Of a stretch of 64,000 bases of DNA, positions 35,787 through 44,704 are shown in pieces. Below the pieces are notes generated by a model, which was not told where the DNA came from, ran no database searches, and was given only the letters and a program-made list of their open reading frames with translations. The translations under genes were made by a program, and so were the position numbers. This DNA comes from an uncultured Porphyromonadaceae bacterium (GTDB lineage: Bacteria > Bacteroidota > Bacteroidia > Bacteroidales > Muribaculaceae): NCBI GenBank assembly GCA_947175205.1, contig CAMWLS010000002.1, positions 1 through 64,000 of the forward strand, written 5' to 3'. Every line of letters starts with the position of its first letter. Position 1 is the stretch's first letter.

Positions 35787-37097
35787 ATGGGCAGACCAAA
35801 AGCAAGCAAACTCACTGGCAAGTTCTATCTCAGGACCGACCGCAACCCAGATAAGAATGGGAAGTACGCCATCTATATAGATTATAGCATAGGCGCAAAA
35901 CACGCTCGTACCGATACGGAAGTATGGGTGGAAGAAAAATATTGGGATTCTACCAAGAAAGAGGTTAACAGCAAGCATCCTCAACACAAACGCCTCAATG
36001 GTCTGTTGGAAAAGAAAAGGCGTGATATAGATGAGGCCATTTATGATTACTCACAACGTGGCCGACTGACTATTGAGATACTACGATCATTGGTGCAAGG
36101 TCGAACCATACAAGGCAAAAGCAAAGAAGATGATTTCTTCACCTATGCTCAAAAGGTCATAGATGATGAGTATAGATTGGAAAAGATTGGAGTTTCTGTA
36201 AGAGACAATGCCCTATGTGGTCTCTCTTTATTCAGAAAGTTTTTGATATCTCATATAGGGGAGGATTCATTATATATAGGTGAACTTTCTGTTGACCTTG
36301 TAAAAGAATATATAAAATGGAGGCAGGGCAATGGCAATATCAATGCTACTATCAACAAGGCAATCACACCAATACTGAAAACAGCAAAGAAGGCGGTAAT
36401 AGATAACTTATTGCCTATTTCAGTCGCTGGCGGTATTGCTGATTGTTATTTACCTGTAAAGCCCAGAGGAGGCGATGACATAGAAGATGCTACCGTACAC
36501 TATCTGACGCATGAACAGATGGGGAAATTGCTTGACTTATATAATAAGGTGAAATATCCTCGTACACGCGATTTTCTTGATATGTTCTTGTTGTCGTTCA
36601 ACACATGGGGATTAAGAATAAGCGATTTGATAACATTGGAATGGAGAAATGTTGATTTTGACAAGAGGGAGATAAATAAATTAATTATCAAAAGCAATAG
36701 ACCACACCGTATAGACCTTAACGATGATGCTATTACCATTCTTAAAAGATGGGAAGAAAAAACAGCAGACAAGCGTTTCGTCTTTGGGTTGTTAAATGAT
36801 GATTTTGACCTAAACGATGCTGACGAGCTGAAAAGGGCAAGACTAAACAAGAACAGAGCTATATTGACCTCCCTTAAAACCATTGGAGATAAGATTGGAC
36901 TTGACTTCAATCTAACCATGCACGTTGCTCGCCACACCTTTGCTGTATGGGCGTTGAACGCAGGGGTTGATGTGCATAAAATAAGCGTGATGATGGCTCA
37001 TACAAGCGTCTTAACTACAGAAACTATCTATGCCAAGTTCATGCCAAAGGCGCTTGAGCAGGAAGTGGCAGAAAAATTGAACTTCAAGATGCTTTAA
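35787..37097 (+). CDS. Tyrosine-type site-specific recombinase (integrase)
   Basis: 436 residues from the ATG at 35787, preferred because the -7 box lies between it and the upstream in-frame start. An N-terminal arm-binding region (KLTGKFYLRTDRNPDKNGKY), a SAM-like core-binding region (about 100-210), and the catalytic domain with Arg in FNTWGLRISDLITLEW, HVARHTFAVWAL (HxxR), MMAHTSV and the Tyr of TETIYAKF. It probably catalyses integration into, and excision from, the DUF2795 gene. No excisionase-independent control is visible. Confidence 0.93.
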   Translation: MGRPKASKLTGKFYLRTDRNPDKNGKYAIYIDYSIGAKHARTDTEVWVEEKYWDSTKKEVNSKHPQHKRLNGLLEKKRRDIDEAIYDYSQRGRLTIEILRSLVQGRTIQGKSKEDDFFTYAQKVIDDEYRLEKIGVSVRDNALCGLSLFRKFLISHIGEDSLYIGELSVDLVKEYIKWRQGNGNINATINKAITPILKTAKKAVIDNLLPISVAGGIADCYLPVKPRGGDDIEDATVHYLTHEQMGKLLDLYNKVKYPRTRDFLDMFLLSFNTWGLRISDLITLEWRNVDFDKREINKLIIKSNRPHRIDLNDDAITILKRWEEKTADKRFVFGLLNDDFDLNDADELKRARLNKNRAILTSLKTIGDKIGLDFNLTMHVARHTFAVWALNAGVDVHKISVMMAHTSVLTTETIYAKFMPKALEQEVAEKLNFKML

Positions 37098-37191
37098 GAG
37101 GGATATATTGCAGATACTGTAAAATAAATAATATACGCAATAAGTTTAACATATTTAACACTCATAATTTGTTAGTGTTAATTTTTTGTCG

Positions 37192-37310
37192 TACCTTTGT
37201 ATTGAAGTTAAGCATCTAACTTCCCTCATGTTGAGGTCTGAGGCAGGATAGTTTATTGCCGAAGGGGATGTCCAACCTTTACCATTTTAAGGTGGCATCT
37301 ATATGAAACG
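37192..37310 (+). promoter_or_regulatory. Promoter and structured leader of the HTH gene
   Basis: TTTG (37168-37171), 20 bases, TAccTTTG (37192-37199). The leader can fold into a series of hairpins: 37204-37210 with 37217-37223 (GAAGTTA/TAACTTC), 37224-37228 with 37232-37236 (CCTCA/TGAGG), 37242-37245 with 37257-37260, and 37267-37270 plus 37275-37279 with 37289-37293 plus 37296-37299 (GATG..ACCTT/AAGGT..CATC). The density of stems suggests a regulatory or independent RNA. Confidence 0.5.
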
Positions 37311-37341
37311 ATGCGGTGCCCACATGGAGGAGGGTTCAAAA

Positions 37342-37674
37342 ATGGAAACAAATCTTAATAATCATGGCTCTGCCACTGTTGTAGGTTCAAACCTAATCAT
37401 TATCAGCAGGGATATTATTGACAATATCCTTTTGCAATTAAAGGAGCTAAACGAGAGAGTCGCTGCAATGCTCCCAACAACACCCAATCCCCAAATCTTT
37501 ACCAACAAATCAATCAAGGAGCTTTTAGGCATCCATGATAAACTATTGAAGAAATATCGTGATGACGGGCTATTACCATATCGTCAGATTGGAGATAAGT
37601 ATTGGTACACCCGTGAAGATATTGAAGTGCTACTATCTAACTCTTACAATGAGGCGTATGCCTACGCAAGCTAA
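37342..37674 (+). CDS. Excisionase-like helix-turn-helix protein
   Basis: 110 residues from the ATG at 37342. An ATG at 37303 is an in-frame alternative; 37342 is preferred because GGAGGAGGG precedes it, an unusually good Shine-Dalgarno for this genome. The C-terminal half (FTNKSIKELLGIHDKLLKKY, then GLLPYRQIGDKYWYTREDIE) is a winged helix-turn-helix of the MerR/excisionase type found next to integrases in Bacteroidales elements. The N-terminal part is predicted helical. Likely a directionality factor or repressor. Confidence 0.75.
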   Translation: METNLNNHGSATVVGSNLIIISRDIIDNILLQLKELNERVAAMLPTTPNPQIFTNKSIKELLGIHDKLLKKYRDDGLLPYRQIGDKYWYTREDIEVLLSNSYNEAYAYAS

Positions 37675-37785
37675 TACTATTTTACAATAGCATATTAGCA
37701 TTATAATTTCAAAACATTTGTAATTTTAATATTTCACATTGTGGCATTTGCTACGATACAGTGATGCCATGCTAAAATTGATATT

Positions 37786-38469
37786 ATGATAGTGGATTCT
37801 ATGAATGATTCAGAACTTGTTAGTGAAGTTCTAAAAGATTGGTACGATAACGCATTGCCCTATTATGTAAGGAAATTAAGTGCAATGGCCTCTAAATATA
37901 GGAGGGTAGTTATGACACAAGACCGTAACAAATCAATATTCTTTAAACAAATTGAATATAATTCCCCACGCAATAACCGCTTTGTTATTGTCCCCTATTC
38001 AATAAATCGTTCCGATTTCAAGAAAAGAGGAAGTGCATTTATTAGTTATTCGACAGCCTTTTACAGAGGTCGCAATATTCTTCTGCAGATAGCCCACAAT
38101 GTCAACAATCCATTAGAATATCATATCACCATCTTTTGTCAACATTGCATTAAAAGGTATTGTGAGAGATTCCTAAAATACCAAAAGGCGATAGATGATA
38201 CTTTTTATATAGAATTGCTTAAAAGAAACTCAGTGCTATTTTCATCTGAGATATCAACTCCTAAAGGTGAGAAAGCATTGTACGCAGTATCTGACGATGG
38301 CATTTTTATTGGTGAGAAAATCAATTCACAGAGTATCCTAATAAAAACATATATCTCAAGGGCAGAGTATTTTGAAAATCAAGCACAATATGTTTCTGAT
38401 GTATTGAGAAGGATAATAGATTACAAAAGAAGTAATTTCGTTCTTGACTGTACTGGTTTAGCAAGCTAA
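37786..38469 (+). CDS. Hypothetical protein of the integrated element
   Basis: 227 residues, no signal peptide or TM segment. It has a lone CQHCIKRYCERF cysteine cluster near the middle, basic surroundings (KYRRVVMTQDRNKS), and no domain that I recognise. The start ATG is followed by MNDSELVSEVL. Its position between the excisionase-like and NUMOD3-like genes suggests a role specific to the element. Confidence 0.6.
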   Translation: MIVDSMNDSELVSEVLKDWYDNALPYYVRKLSAMASKYRRVVMTQDRNKSIFFKQIEYNSPRNNRFVIVPYSINRSDFKKRGSAFISYSTAFYRGRNILLQIAHNVNNPLEYHITIFCQHCIKRYCERFLKYQKAIDDTFYIELLKRNSVLFSSEISTPKGEKALYAVSDDGIFIGEKINSQSILIKTYISRAEYFENQAQYVSDVLRRIIDYKRSNFVLDCTGLAS

Positions 38470-38719
38470 GCTTTATCATTGATGCAGCGAAATGCTTTCA
38501 GTATTATATTTCAGTGCAATATATAACATAATCATCACACCTCAACCCCCTTAGGTCAACGTAACCCATCACTCAGAATCTACCATATCTATTTGTAGTA
38601 GGGCGCAGGTCGAAGTGGCAAGGGTTTTAAAATTATTTTTTTCAAAATTACCAAGAAACCTACTCTATTTAGTATATTTTCCAAACTATAAGATATTTAT
38701 AAATAAACAGATTGATAAT

Positions 38720-38899
38720 ATGAATAACAACAAGAGACAATATCGTCAACTTGACGATACAACAAAACAAAAGATTAGTCAAGCATTAAAAAACAGAAGC
38801 AAAAGCATGACTCACAAAGAAAACATAAGCAATGGAATGAAGGAGTATTGGAAAGGTATTCCTAACAAGCCCACAGAAGGAGACAATCAGAATGTTTAA
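38720..38899 (+). CDS. Small NUMOD3-like DNA-binding protein
   Basis: 59 residues from ATG 38720 (an upstream in-frame start at 38615 would add an unrelated hydrophobic segment). The repeat-like core DDTTKQKISQALKNRSKSMT followed by HKENISNGMKEYW resembles NUMOD3 modules, which are DNA-contacting units in homing endonucleases and regulators. It lacks a nuclease domain. Eight codons later the primase-like gene begins, suggesting cotranscription. Confidence 0.6.
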   Translation: MNNNKRQYRQLDDTTKQKISQALKNRSKSMTHKENISNGMKEYWKGIPNKPTEGDNQNV

Positions 38900-38913
38900 C
38901 TAAATTATTGACT

Positions 38914-40320
38914 ATGGAGAAAGTATATAATATAAGCGTTTCGTTGAACAAGTATAGTGATAAGAACTGCATTAAGTGGCAAAAAATGCAATATGCCAAG
39001 CGTCATCTTACTATTGATGAATTAATTGAATTAATCAAAGAGGGATATTGTTTTTGTCATTGCTTTACAACTCAATCTGACATTTTTGGATTGAGAGATA
39101 AGACCGATTGCAATTTCAAGGAGGCAAATATGGTGTTTATTGATATTGACGATAGCGTTATATCAATGAACGATTTTATAACTAAATTATCATACAAACC
39201 AACACTTGCCTATACCACTCCAAATAACCATACTGAAAAGTCAAATTATCAGTACCGATTCCGTTTGTGTTATATATTCGATTCTCCAATCACTCGCATT
39301 GACATATACAAGAGATTGTATCAAGGCATTATATCAGCCACTTCAAAAGATATAGAGGGATTTATTTGCAAAGATAACTGTGGTCGTAGTCCATCCCAAC
39401 AGTTCAGTGGCAATGGCAATGGGAACTGCGAAACTTTTATTTCAAGAAAAATCTATAACCTCAACGATTTTGAACTTCTATGCAAAGCCTCAGTCAACCA
39501 AGTTAACGAAGCTCAACCATGCAGTGATGCAGTTATCCCTAACAGTCAGTTCTTGATTGATTTTAAGGCTATGAAATCTTATGACTTTATTATGAAGTAT
39601 CGCCATACCTACACTTTCTTTGAAAGCACACCATTGGAGTATCACGCTGGTTATGCCATATTACCCCCAAACTATACTATGATAAGGAGGGTATGGTACT
39701 GGGATAATTTCATTAAGAAAGACGGTACCGTAAAGTATTTTGGCAAGCATAAGAAACTGAGGGATGGCGATAAGCGCAAGAAGAAACTGTATGCTTCAGC
39801 CCTCATCAGAAAACAGATATTCCCTACTATCACATTTGAGCATCTTCTGTTTAATCTTGTGTCAGATCGAGAATATTACTACGACAACACAGATAATGAA
39901 CTAAATAATAAAAGGCTCATTGATATGTGCAAGCGTGTAATTGCGACCCCAATAGAAGATATAGATTTACCCCTATACCGACCCAAAGAGTTTGAGGTGG
40001 ACAAGGCTTATTGCATAGAGCATGGAATCACCCCAAATCAAATGAAAAATATTGTAAGGCGCAAACTTAAAGATATGGAGATTGGAAGTGTATATGATTG
40101 TTCAAAATCATTAGCCGAAAATCTCACCATGTTGAAAAGTATGGGGATAAAGGTGGGTAAAAGCAGGCTTTATGAGTGGTGTAGAGAGAATGGAATTAAC
40201 ACCTCCCCCAAAAATGATTATACTACCGATGATGGAAATGAACTTAAAATATGTTTGGCATCCTCACATAGCGTAAAGCTTTATTGCAAGCACAAAATCT
40301 ACTCTTTTTCAGCAGCTTGA
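38914..40320 (+). CDS. Probable primase-polymerase-like replication protein
   Basis: 468 residues from ATG 38914 (a TTG two codons upstream is in frame). ANMVFIDIDDS near residue 70 fits the hhhDhD catalytic motif of archaeo-eukaryotic primases; SPSQQFSGNGNG near 170 could be the second motif region. The C-terminal third has helical elements like a DNA-binding tail (MLKSMGIKVGKSRLYEWCRE, a likely HTH). Probably the replication initiator of the element. The assignment rests on motif shape only. Confidence 0.5.
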   Translation: MEKVYNISVSLNKYSDKNCIKWQKMQYAKRHLTIDELIELIKEGYCFCHCFTTQSDIFGLRDKTDCNFKEANMVFIDIDDSVISMNDFITKLSYKPTLAYTTPNNHTEKSNYQYRFRLCYIFDSPITRIDIYKRLYQGIISATSKDIEGFICKDNCGRSPSQQFSGNGNGNCETFISRKIYNLNDFELLCKASVNQVNEAQPCSDAVIPNSQFLIDFKAMKSYDFIMKYRHTYTFFESTPLEYHAGYAILPPNYTMIRRVWYWDNFIKKDGTVKYFGKHKKLRDGDKRKKKLYASALIRKQIFPTITFEHLLFNLVSDREYYYDNTDNELNNKRLIDMCKRVIATPIEDIDLPLYRPKEFEVDKAYCIEHGITPNQMKNIVRRKLKDMEIGSVYDCSKSLAENLTMLKSMGIKVGKSRLYEWCRENGINTSPKNDYTTDDGNELKICLASSHSVKLYCKHKIYSFSAA

Positions 40321-40562
40321 CCATCTAATTTCTTTCTACCTCTCCCTCCAGATTTTTGAAGAAGGACACCTTTTCTAATAATACATTTTGAATTGGAATA
40401 TGGCTTATCAATAGATAGGCCATAATTTCTTAATGCGCCATAGCTTATGCCTAAATCTTGAGGGGTGTAATACTCATACAGATTTGCTATTGAACCATAG
40501 TAATGATGTTCTCCATTACTTAATTCAAGATGAATAACAGTACGTTCCTTTTCAGTTGCCAT
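40299..40562 (-). CDS. Small basic hypothetical protein
   Basis: 87 residues on the minus strand, tail to tail with the primase-like gene and overlapping it by 22 bases. A -7 box (minus-strand TAccTTTG, about 40584-40591) lies 22 bases before its ATG. The sequence YTPQDLGISYGALRNYGLS looks like a helix-turn-helix, and the C-terminus is basic (GGRGRKKLDG). Possibly a regulator of the element; not recognised. Confidence 0.5.
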   Translation of the reverse strand: MATEKERTVIHLELSNGEHHYYGSIANLYEYYTPQDLGISYGALRNYGLSIDKPYSNSKCIIRKGVLLQKSGGRGRKKLDGQAAEKE

Positions 40563-40624
40563 AATTAATTCAATTAAAACACAAAGGTACGCACAAAATT
40601 ACAGATATAAAATATATGTCATCG

Positions 40625-40681
40625 TTTTAAGATTCTTTAGCTTGATAAAGTTGCAGATATTTAATTAATGTAATAACTTTG
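40625..40681 (+). promoter_or_regulatory. Promoter block copy 1 (shared with 41144-41200)
   Basis: TTTTAAGATTCTTTAGCT, six bases, AGTTGC, then TAacTTTG at 40674-40681. The same block with identical spacing (57 bases) precedes the gene at 41225. TTG (40651-40653) is the -33 element, 20 bases from the -7 box. The conserved 18-mer further upstream is a probable activator or repressor site. Confidence 0.7.
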
Positions 40682-40721
40682 TGGTGTGATACAGAAACAA
40701 TAACTCAAACATTCCAACAAT

Positions 40722-41063
40722 ATGAAAGCTCTTACACTCAGCACCAACAGCATCGTGAACAACATCGCAAAGGTTCTCACGAAATCAGAAGGCATTGACA
40801 CACCAACAGCAATCAGCAAAGGTCTTATATTGGAAACTCTTAAAAAGCGCATGATACGTGGAGAGGTAGTAAGATTCTGTTATCAGAAACTCAATGGTGA
40901 AATCAGAACAGCAGTCGGAACTTTACAAGCACAAGCAGTACAAGCAAATATAGTGGGCACTGGCATACCCAAAAGGTTTTATGGTATGTTTGCCTACATT
41001 GACCTTGAAAAAATGGCGTGGAGAGGTTTTAAAGAAGAACGAATCATTGGCATCGTGGATTGA
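40722..41063 (+). CDS. DUF2693 family protein
   Basis: 113 residues. The segment VVRFCYQKLNGEIRTAVGTL matches the SH3-like DUF2693 core found in Bacteroidetes mobile elements; an N-terminal helical segment precedes it. Function unknown. Driven by promoter block copy 1. Confidence 0.7.
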   Translation: MKALTLSTNSIVNNIAKVLTKSEGIDTPTAISKGLILETLKKRMIRGEVVRFCYQKLNGEIRTAVGTLQAQAVQANIVGTGIPKRFYGMFAYIDLEKMAWRGFKEERIIGIVD

Positions 41064-41143
41064 TAACAATGACAAGGACTGAAAGGAGGTTGAAACAGTC
41101 AGCCTCCTTTTGTATTATTACACAAACTAAATATTTGCCATGT

Positions 41144-41200
41144 TTTTAAGATTCTTTAGCTATCTGAAGTTGCTGGTATTGAATATATGTCATATCTTTG
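41144..41200 (+). promoter_or_regulatory. Promoter block copy 2
   Basis: TTTTAAGATTCTTTAGCT (41144-41161), six bases, AGTTGC, and TAtcTTTG (41193-41200). Only the flanking bases differ from the copy at 40625, so the two genes are probably coregulated. Confidence 0.7.
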
Positions 41201-41224
41201 CAGTGTAATTAAAACCTCAACGAT

Positions 41225-41548
41225 ATGACAACAACAAACGACATAATCAGCAAAGCACTCTCAATCCTCAAAGGCCACGACTTTTATTGGATGATGGACG
41301 ATTACGCATATACCAATGGAACAATGGCAAGTGCAAAGGCAAATATGAAGTTCTTTGTTGAAACTATCAAGCTACTACCTTCAAATCTCTACGACTTGTT
41401 GAAAAATCTTTGGATGGCAGAATATAACTATTGTGGGTGCTTCCGTCCAGGGTGGACTTCAGATAAAGCACCTATATACAAGGAGGAAAAAGAAAAGCTC
41501 TGTGCAGAGATTGAGGCTATAATCACCCCTCAACTCATGGCCGCTTAA
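41225..41548 (+). CDS. Hypothetical protein of the integrated element
   Basis: 107 residues, acidic to neutral, helical, with WMMDDYAYTNGTMASAKANM and a CGCFRPGW segment. No family recognised. It shares its promoter block with the DUF2693 gene, so the two may act in one response. Confidence 0.55.
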   Translation: MTTTNDIISKALSILKGHDFYWMMDDYAYTNGTMASAKANMKFFVETIKLLPSNLYDLLKNLWMAEYNYCGCFRPGWTSDKAPIYKEEKEKLCAEIEAIITPQLMAA

Positions 41549-41711
41549 TCATTTTCCATTTCAGATTAATATAGCATCTCTCTTCTTCTTTACATTATTC
41601 TCAAATGGAATCAATGTTCACTTTTTCATAAATTTGAATATAATCTCAAAATCAACCTCTTATCAAAATCAAAACAACAACATCATTCACTAACATTAAA
41701 AATTCACGAAA

Positions 41712-42299
41712 ATGAGCGTTCTGAACTCACATACAACAGCAGATTATCTTGAATGGAATGCAATGTTAAACCTCATCCGCAAATTATACAGAGAGGGGGA
41801 TTACAGAATGTCGTTGTTCATAGGTTGTGGATGTTTCTTTGGTATTCGTGTTTCAGACCTCAGAAAACTCACATGGTCTATGCTGTTGCAGGATGATAAG
41901 TTTATTATCAACGAGCAGAAAACTGGGAAACGTAGGATTGTAAAAATTAATGCAGATTTTCAGAAACATATCAAACAGTGTTATGAGGCACTTGAAATAC
42001 AAGATATGGATGAGGCTTGCTTTCTATCTAGAAAAAAGGTTGTATATTCAACCCAGCGTATCAATGTGAAGCTGAAAGAAATTAAGAAGCGTTATAACCT
42101 CAAAATTGACAACTTTTCGTACCACTCACTACGCAAAGCGTTTGGAAGAAAAGTATTTGAATCAAGTGGCGAAAACGCACAGATGGCACTGGTGAAACTT
42201 TCAGAATTATTTAATCATAGTTCCGTTCAAATCACAAAAATCTATCTTGGGCTACGGGAAAAAGAGCTGCTCGAGACCTACGACTTATTGGATTTTTAA
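41712..42299 (+). CDS. Minimal tyrosine recombinase (catalytic domain only)
   Basis: 195 residues. Catalytic residues are all present: Arg in FFGIRVSDLRKL, Lys near EQKTGKRR, HxxR in YHSLRKAFGRK, His in FNHSSV and Tyr in TKIYLGLR. It lacks the arm-binding and core-binding domains of the 436-residue integrase, so it may recombine a different, simpler site (for example an invertible or dimer-resolution site) or be a decayed integrase. It starts just upstream of the structured leader RNA. Confidence 0.85.
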   Translation: MSVLNSHTTADYLEWNAMLNLIRKLYREGDYRMSLFIGCGCFFGIRVSDLRKLTWSMLLQDDKFIINEQKTGKRRIVKINADFQKHIKQCYEALEIQDMDEACFLSRKKVVYSTQRINVKLKEIKKRYNLKIDNFSYHSLRKAFGRKVFESSGENAQMALVKLSELFNHSSVQITKIYLGLREKELLETYDLLDF

Positions 42300-42351
42300 G
42301 ACAGCTATTAAATAATAGCCATAAACAGAGCGCATTTCCAAAGAAAATCGC

Positions 42352-42359
42352 TATCTTTG
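42352..42359 (+). promoter_or_regulatory. -7 promoter element of the 300-nt leader RNA
   Basis: TAtcTTTG then C, directly before the structured region; transcription would begin near 42366. Confidence 0.65.
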
Positions 42360-42365
42360 CAGTCG

Positions 42366-42666
42366 CAAACCCAAATGGGTAAGCAGACATATTAAGGAAG
42401 CGTTTTCGCATCGTTCCATTGATGAAACCTAGGAAATTTCAACAATGAAATACGGAATGATGGTGGAAGTACGCTCTCTTTGGCTTGTAATATCAATACC
42501 CCAATGATATACAGTCAAAGTGGAGTTGCTAACACTTGTTTGTATTTCATGGGAATCCTAGGCCCACATCAATAAACGAGTGGAAAGTGGCTCCACTTCT
42601 TTGATAGGTCTATACAAGAAACCATACTAATAGCATCGTAGAGCCATAGGTGCAGAGGAAAACAAA
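42366..42666 (+). ncRNA. Large structured leader RNA with nested long-range stems
   Basis: Nested pairs in one domain: 42418-42424 with 42567-42573 (ATTGATG/CATCAAT), 42428-42433 with 42557-42562 (CCTAGG twice), 42445-42453 with 42542-42550 (ATGAAATAC/GTATTTCAT), 42478-42482 with 42516-42520 (CTTTG/CAAAG), 42490-42495 with 42505-42510 (ATATCA/TGATAT). Local hairpins flank it at about 42397-42416 (GGAAGCG/CGC..TTCC) and 42585-42598 (AAGTGG/CCACTT). It ends at the lipoprotein ATG. It could be an independent ncRNA or a regulatory 5' UTR. Confidence 0.65.
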
Positions 42667-43125
42667 ATGAAAAAGTATCTTTACTTTTTATTTGTGGCTC
42701 TCTTTGCCACAATGTCATTTGCCCTTACCAGTTGTGGCGATGACGATGACGAACCAAATGCCCCCTCAACTGGTAAAATGGAACTCACCATTGATGGCAA
42801 AAAGTATGTGTTCACCAATGCTATGCCAAATGTAAGCAGTAGTGAATACAGTTGTCTTGTTTACAACAACGACAATCAACTCAATTTTTCAATTTACAGT
42901 TGGGATGATGTAGAAAAAGGTACAGCACTCACCGATGAAAACTTTACCCTTACATGGAGTACCTATAACGCAATTATCGGGATGCCCACCTCCACTACTT
43001 CTGTAAAAGTAACAGCAAAAGACAGTAAGAATGTAACCATCTCATTCAACAACGCAAAATTTGAAGATATGAGAGGTTATGAGTCTTTCACTGTTAACGG
43101 TACAATCACCCTTCCTATAAAGTAA
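42667..43125 (+). CDS. Small lipoprotein with acidic tether
   Basis: 152 residues. Signal peptide with lipobox FALTSC (Cys 23), immediately followed by GDDDDEP; such acidic residues near the Cys are typical of surface-exported lipoproteins in Bacteroidetes. The remainder is beta-rich (KMELTIDGKKYVFTNAMP). Function unknown. Expressed from the long structured leader. Confidence 0.75.
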   Translation: MKKYLYFLFVALFATMSFALTSCGDDDDEPNAPSTGKMELTIDGKKYVFTNAMPNVSSSEYSCLVYNNDNQLNFSIYSWDDVEKGTALTDENFTLTWSTYNAIIGMPTSTTSVKVTAKDSKNVTISFNNAKFEDMRGYESFTVNGTITLPIK

Positions 43126-43190
43126 AAATCGTAATTGGTACCGGCAAGTACTGCTTGCCGTTGCCAATTACTCAATACCACAACTGAGAT

Positions 43191-44501
43191 ATGGATAAAA
43201 CTATAAAAATAATTGTCATTGCTATTTCACTGTTAGCAATGTCGTCATGCGTAGGAAAACAAAGTAAATCCCCAAAAGGAGTTAAAGCGGATATCGTAGA
43301 AATCACTCCATCTTTTACAGAATCAGTCCATCAATTTGAGGAACTTTATCCTTTCAGTGAGGGAATGGCTGCAGTAAGAAAAGATGGCAAATTTGGTTTT
43401 ATCAATATTAAAGGAGAGTTGGTAATTCCATGTCAATATCTATATGTCGGTCCATTCAAAGAAGAGCTTGCTTGTGTAGTGAAGGATGATAATGTTAATA
43501 ATATTTCCTTTATTGACGTAGAAGGAAAAATTATAGAAACTAAATATCCTTTCGATGCCCAATGGTATTTTGGAATGTTAGGCAATGGCTATATTGATCC
43601 CGAAATGTTATCATTTCAAAATGGTATATGTAAAATAAATTATGCTGATGAGAATGTTTCAGAAACACAGACAATATATATTGACAAGCAACTGAAAGAA
43701 ATTGAAAAGCCAAGTGAGGAAAACACCACAAACGCTATAAACGAATATGAAGTTTTTTCTGTGTCCAGTAAAGATATTTATGGTGACGAAACAGAACTTA
43801 AAGGTCTCAAAGATAAAACTGGAAAGATTATAATTCCCGCCAAATACAACAACTTGCAATTAAGTGATAATGGAGTTGTTTTAGTCACTATGTTTGTAGA
43901 AGATGCAGAATCCCACCTCCACCCCTATAAGCCATTTGGATTACAAATTGATGGTTATGTTGATTTCACAGGTAATTCAACCTTCACAGATGCTGATATG
44001 GGAAAACTTGAAGGTTATAAAAAAGCACAACTATCTGCCATGGCACAGTTGAAACTTAAAGAAGAGGAACAAGTACGGTTAGAAGAAGAACGAATACAAG
44101 AAGAACAGCGTAGATTAGGATCTGAAATTAATATATCAATTAACTATGATAGAGGTTCTGATGGTTTTGTAAAGTATAGTTCTGTGTCAAGTTCACATGG
44201 TCATGTTTTCAGTCAGCCTGAAGAATATAGGAGTTTGTTGGAATACATAGACTCAAAAATGCTTATTGTTCCATCGGGAGAAAAGTGGATTTTCAAAGGC
44301 GTTGAATATAAAGGCTGTGAAGGTTATATACTTGTTCTTAATTCTAGTGGCAATTACATTGATAAAAAAATAAGTGTTTCGCCATCCACACACGAAACAT
44401 ATACTTTTTATTCAGGTCAGAAGTTGGCAATTAGAATTAGAGGTTTTTGGAATGATGGAGGTGCAACATTCCATTTTATTCAGAAACCAGAATATGACTA
44501 A
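43191..44501 (+). CDS. WG-repeat lipoprotein
   Basis: 436 residues. Lipobox LLAMSSC (Cys 20). Residues about 45-115 contain WG-type beta repeats (FSEGMAAVRKDGKFGFINIK, ELVIPCQY). A charged coiled coil lies near 290-308 (KEEEQVRLEEERIQEEQRRL), followed by a C-terminal beta domain with a GHVFSQPEEY segment. Surface or periplasmic binding role is possible. It follows the previous lipoprotein by 66 bases and may be on the same mRNA. Confidence 0.75.
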   Translation: MDKTIKIIVIAISLLAMSSCVGKQSKSPKGVKADIVEITPSFTESVHQFEELYPFSEGMAAVRKDGKFGFINIKGELVIPCQYLYVGPFKEELACVVKDDNVNNISFIDVEGKIIETKYPFDAQWYFGMLGNGYIDPEMLSFQNGICKINYADENVSETQTIYIDKQLKEIEKPSEENTTNAINEYEVFSVSSKDIYGDETELKGLKDKTGKIIIPAKYNNLQLSDNGVVLVTMFVEDAESHLHPYKPFGLQIDGYVDFTGNSTFTDADMGKLEGYKKAQLSAMAQLKLKEEEQVRLEEERIQEEQRRLGSEINISINYDRGSDGFVKYSSVSSSHGHVFSQPEEYRSLLEYIDSKMLIVPSGEKWIFKGVEYKGCEGYILVLNSSGNYIDKKISVSPSTHETYTFYSGQKLAIRIRGFWNDGGATFHFIQKPEYD

Positions 44502-44677
44502 TATTCACTTCGAGACAGAAGTGAATATTGCAAAAATAGCGTAATTTACTGAAATAACGCATTATACTACATATTTGAGAGTCGTTGAGGTCATTGAAGA
44601 TTTTAACGACTTTCATTTTTAGTATTGTAGCCTCATTTTTGAATGTAAAAAGTATGATTTGATTATCATAATTTGAT

Positions 44678-44685
44678 TAACTTTG
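44678..44685 (+). promoter_or_regulatory. -7 promoter element of the HTH-NADAR gene
   Basis: TAacTTTG then C, 19 bases before the ATG; TTTG at 44658-44661 (16-base spacing). Confidence 0.6.
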
Positions 44686-44704
44686 CAGTGTTAAAATCAC
44701 AACA

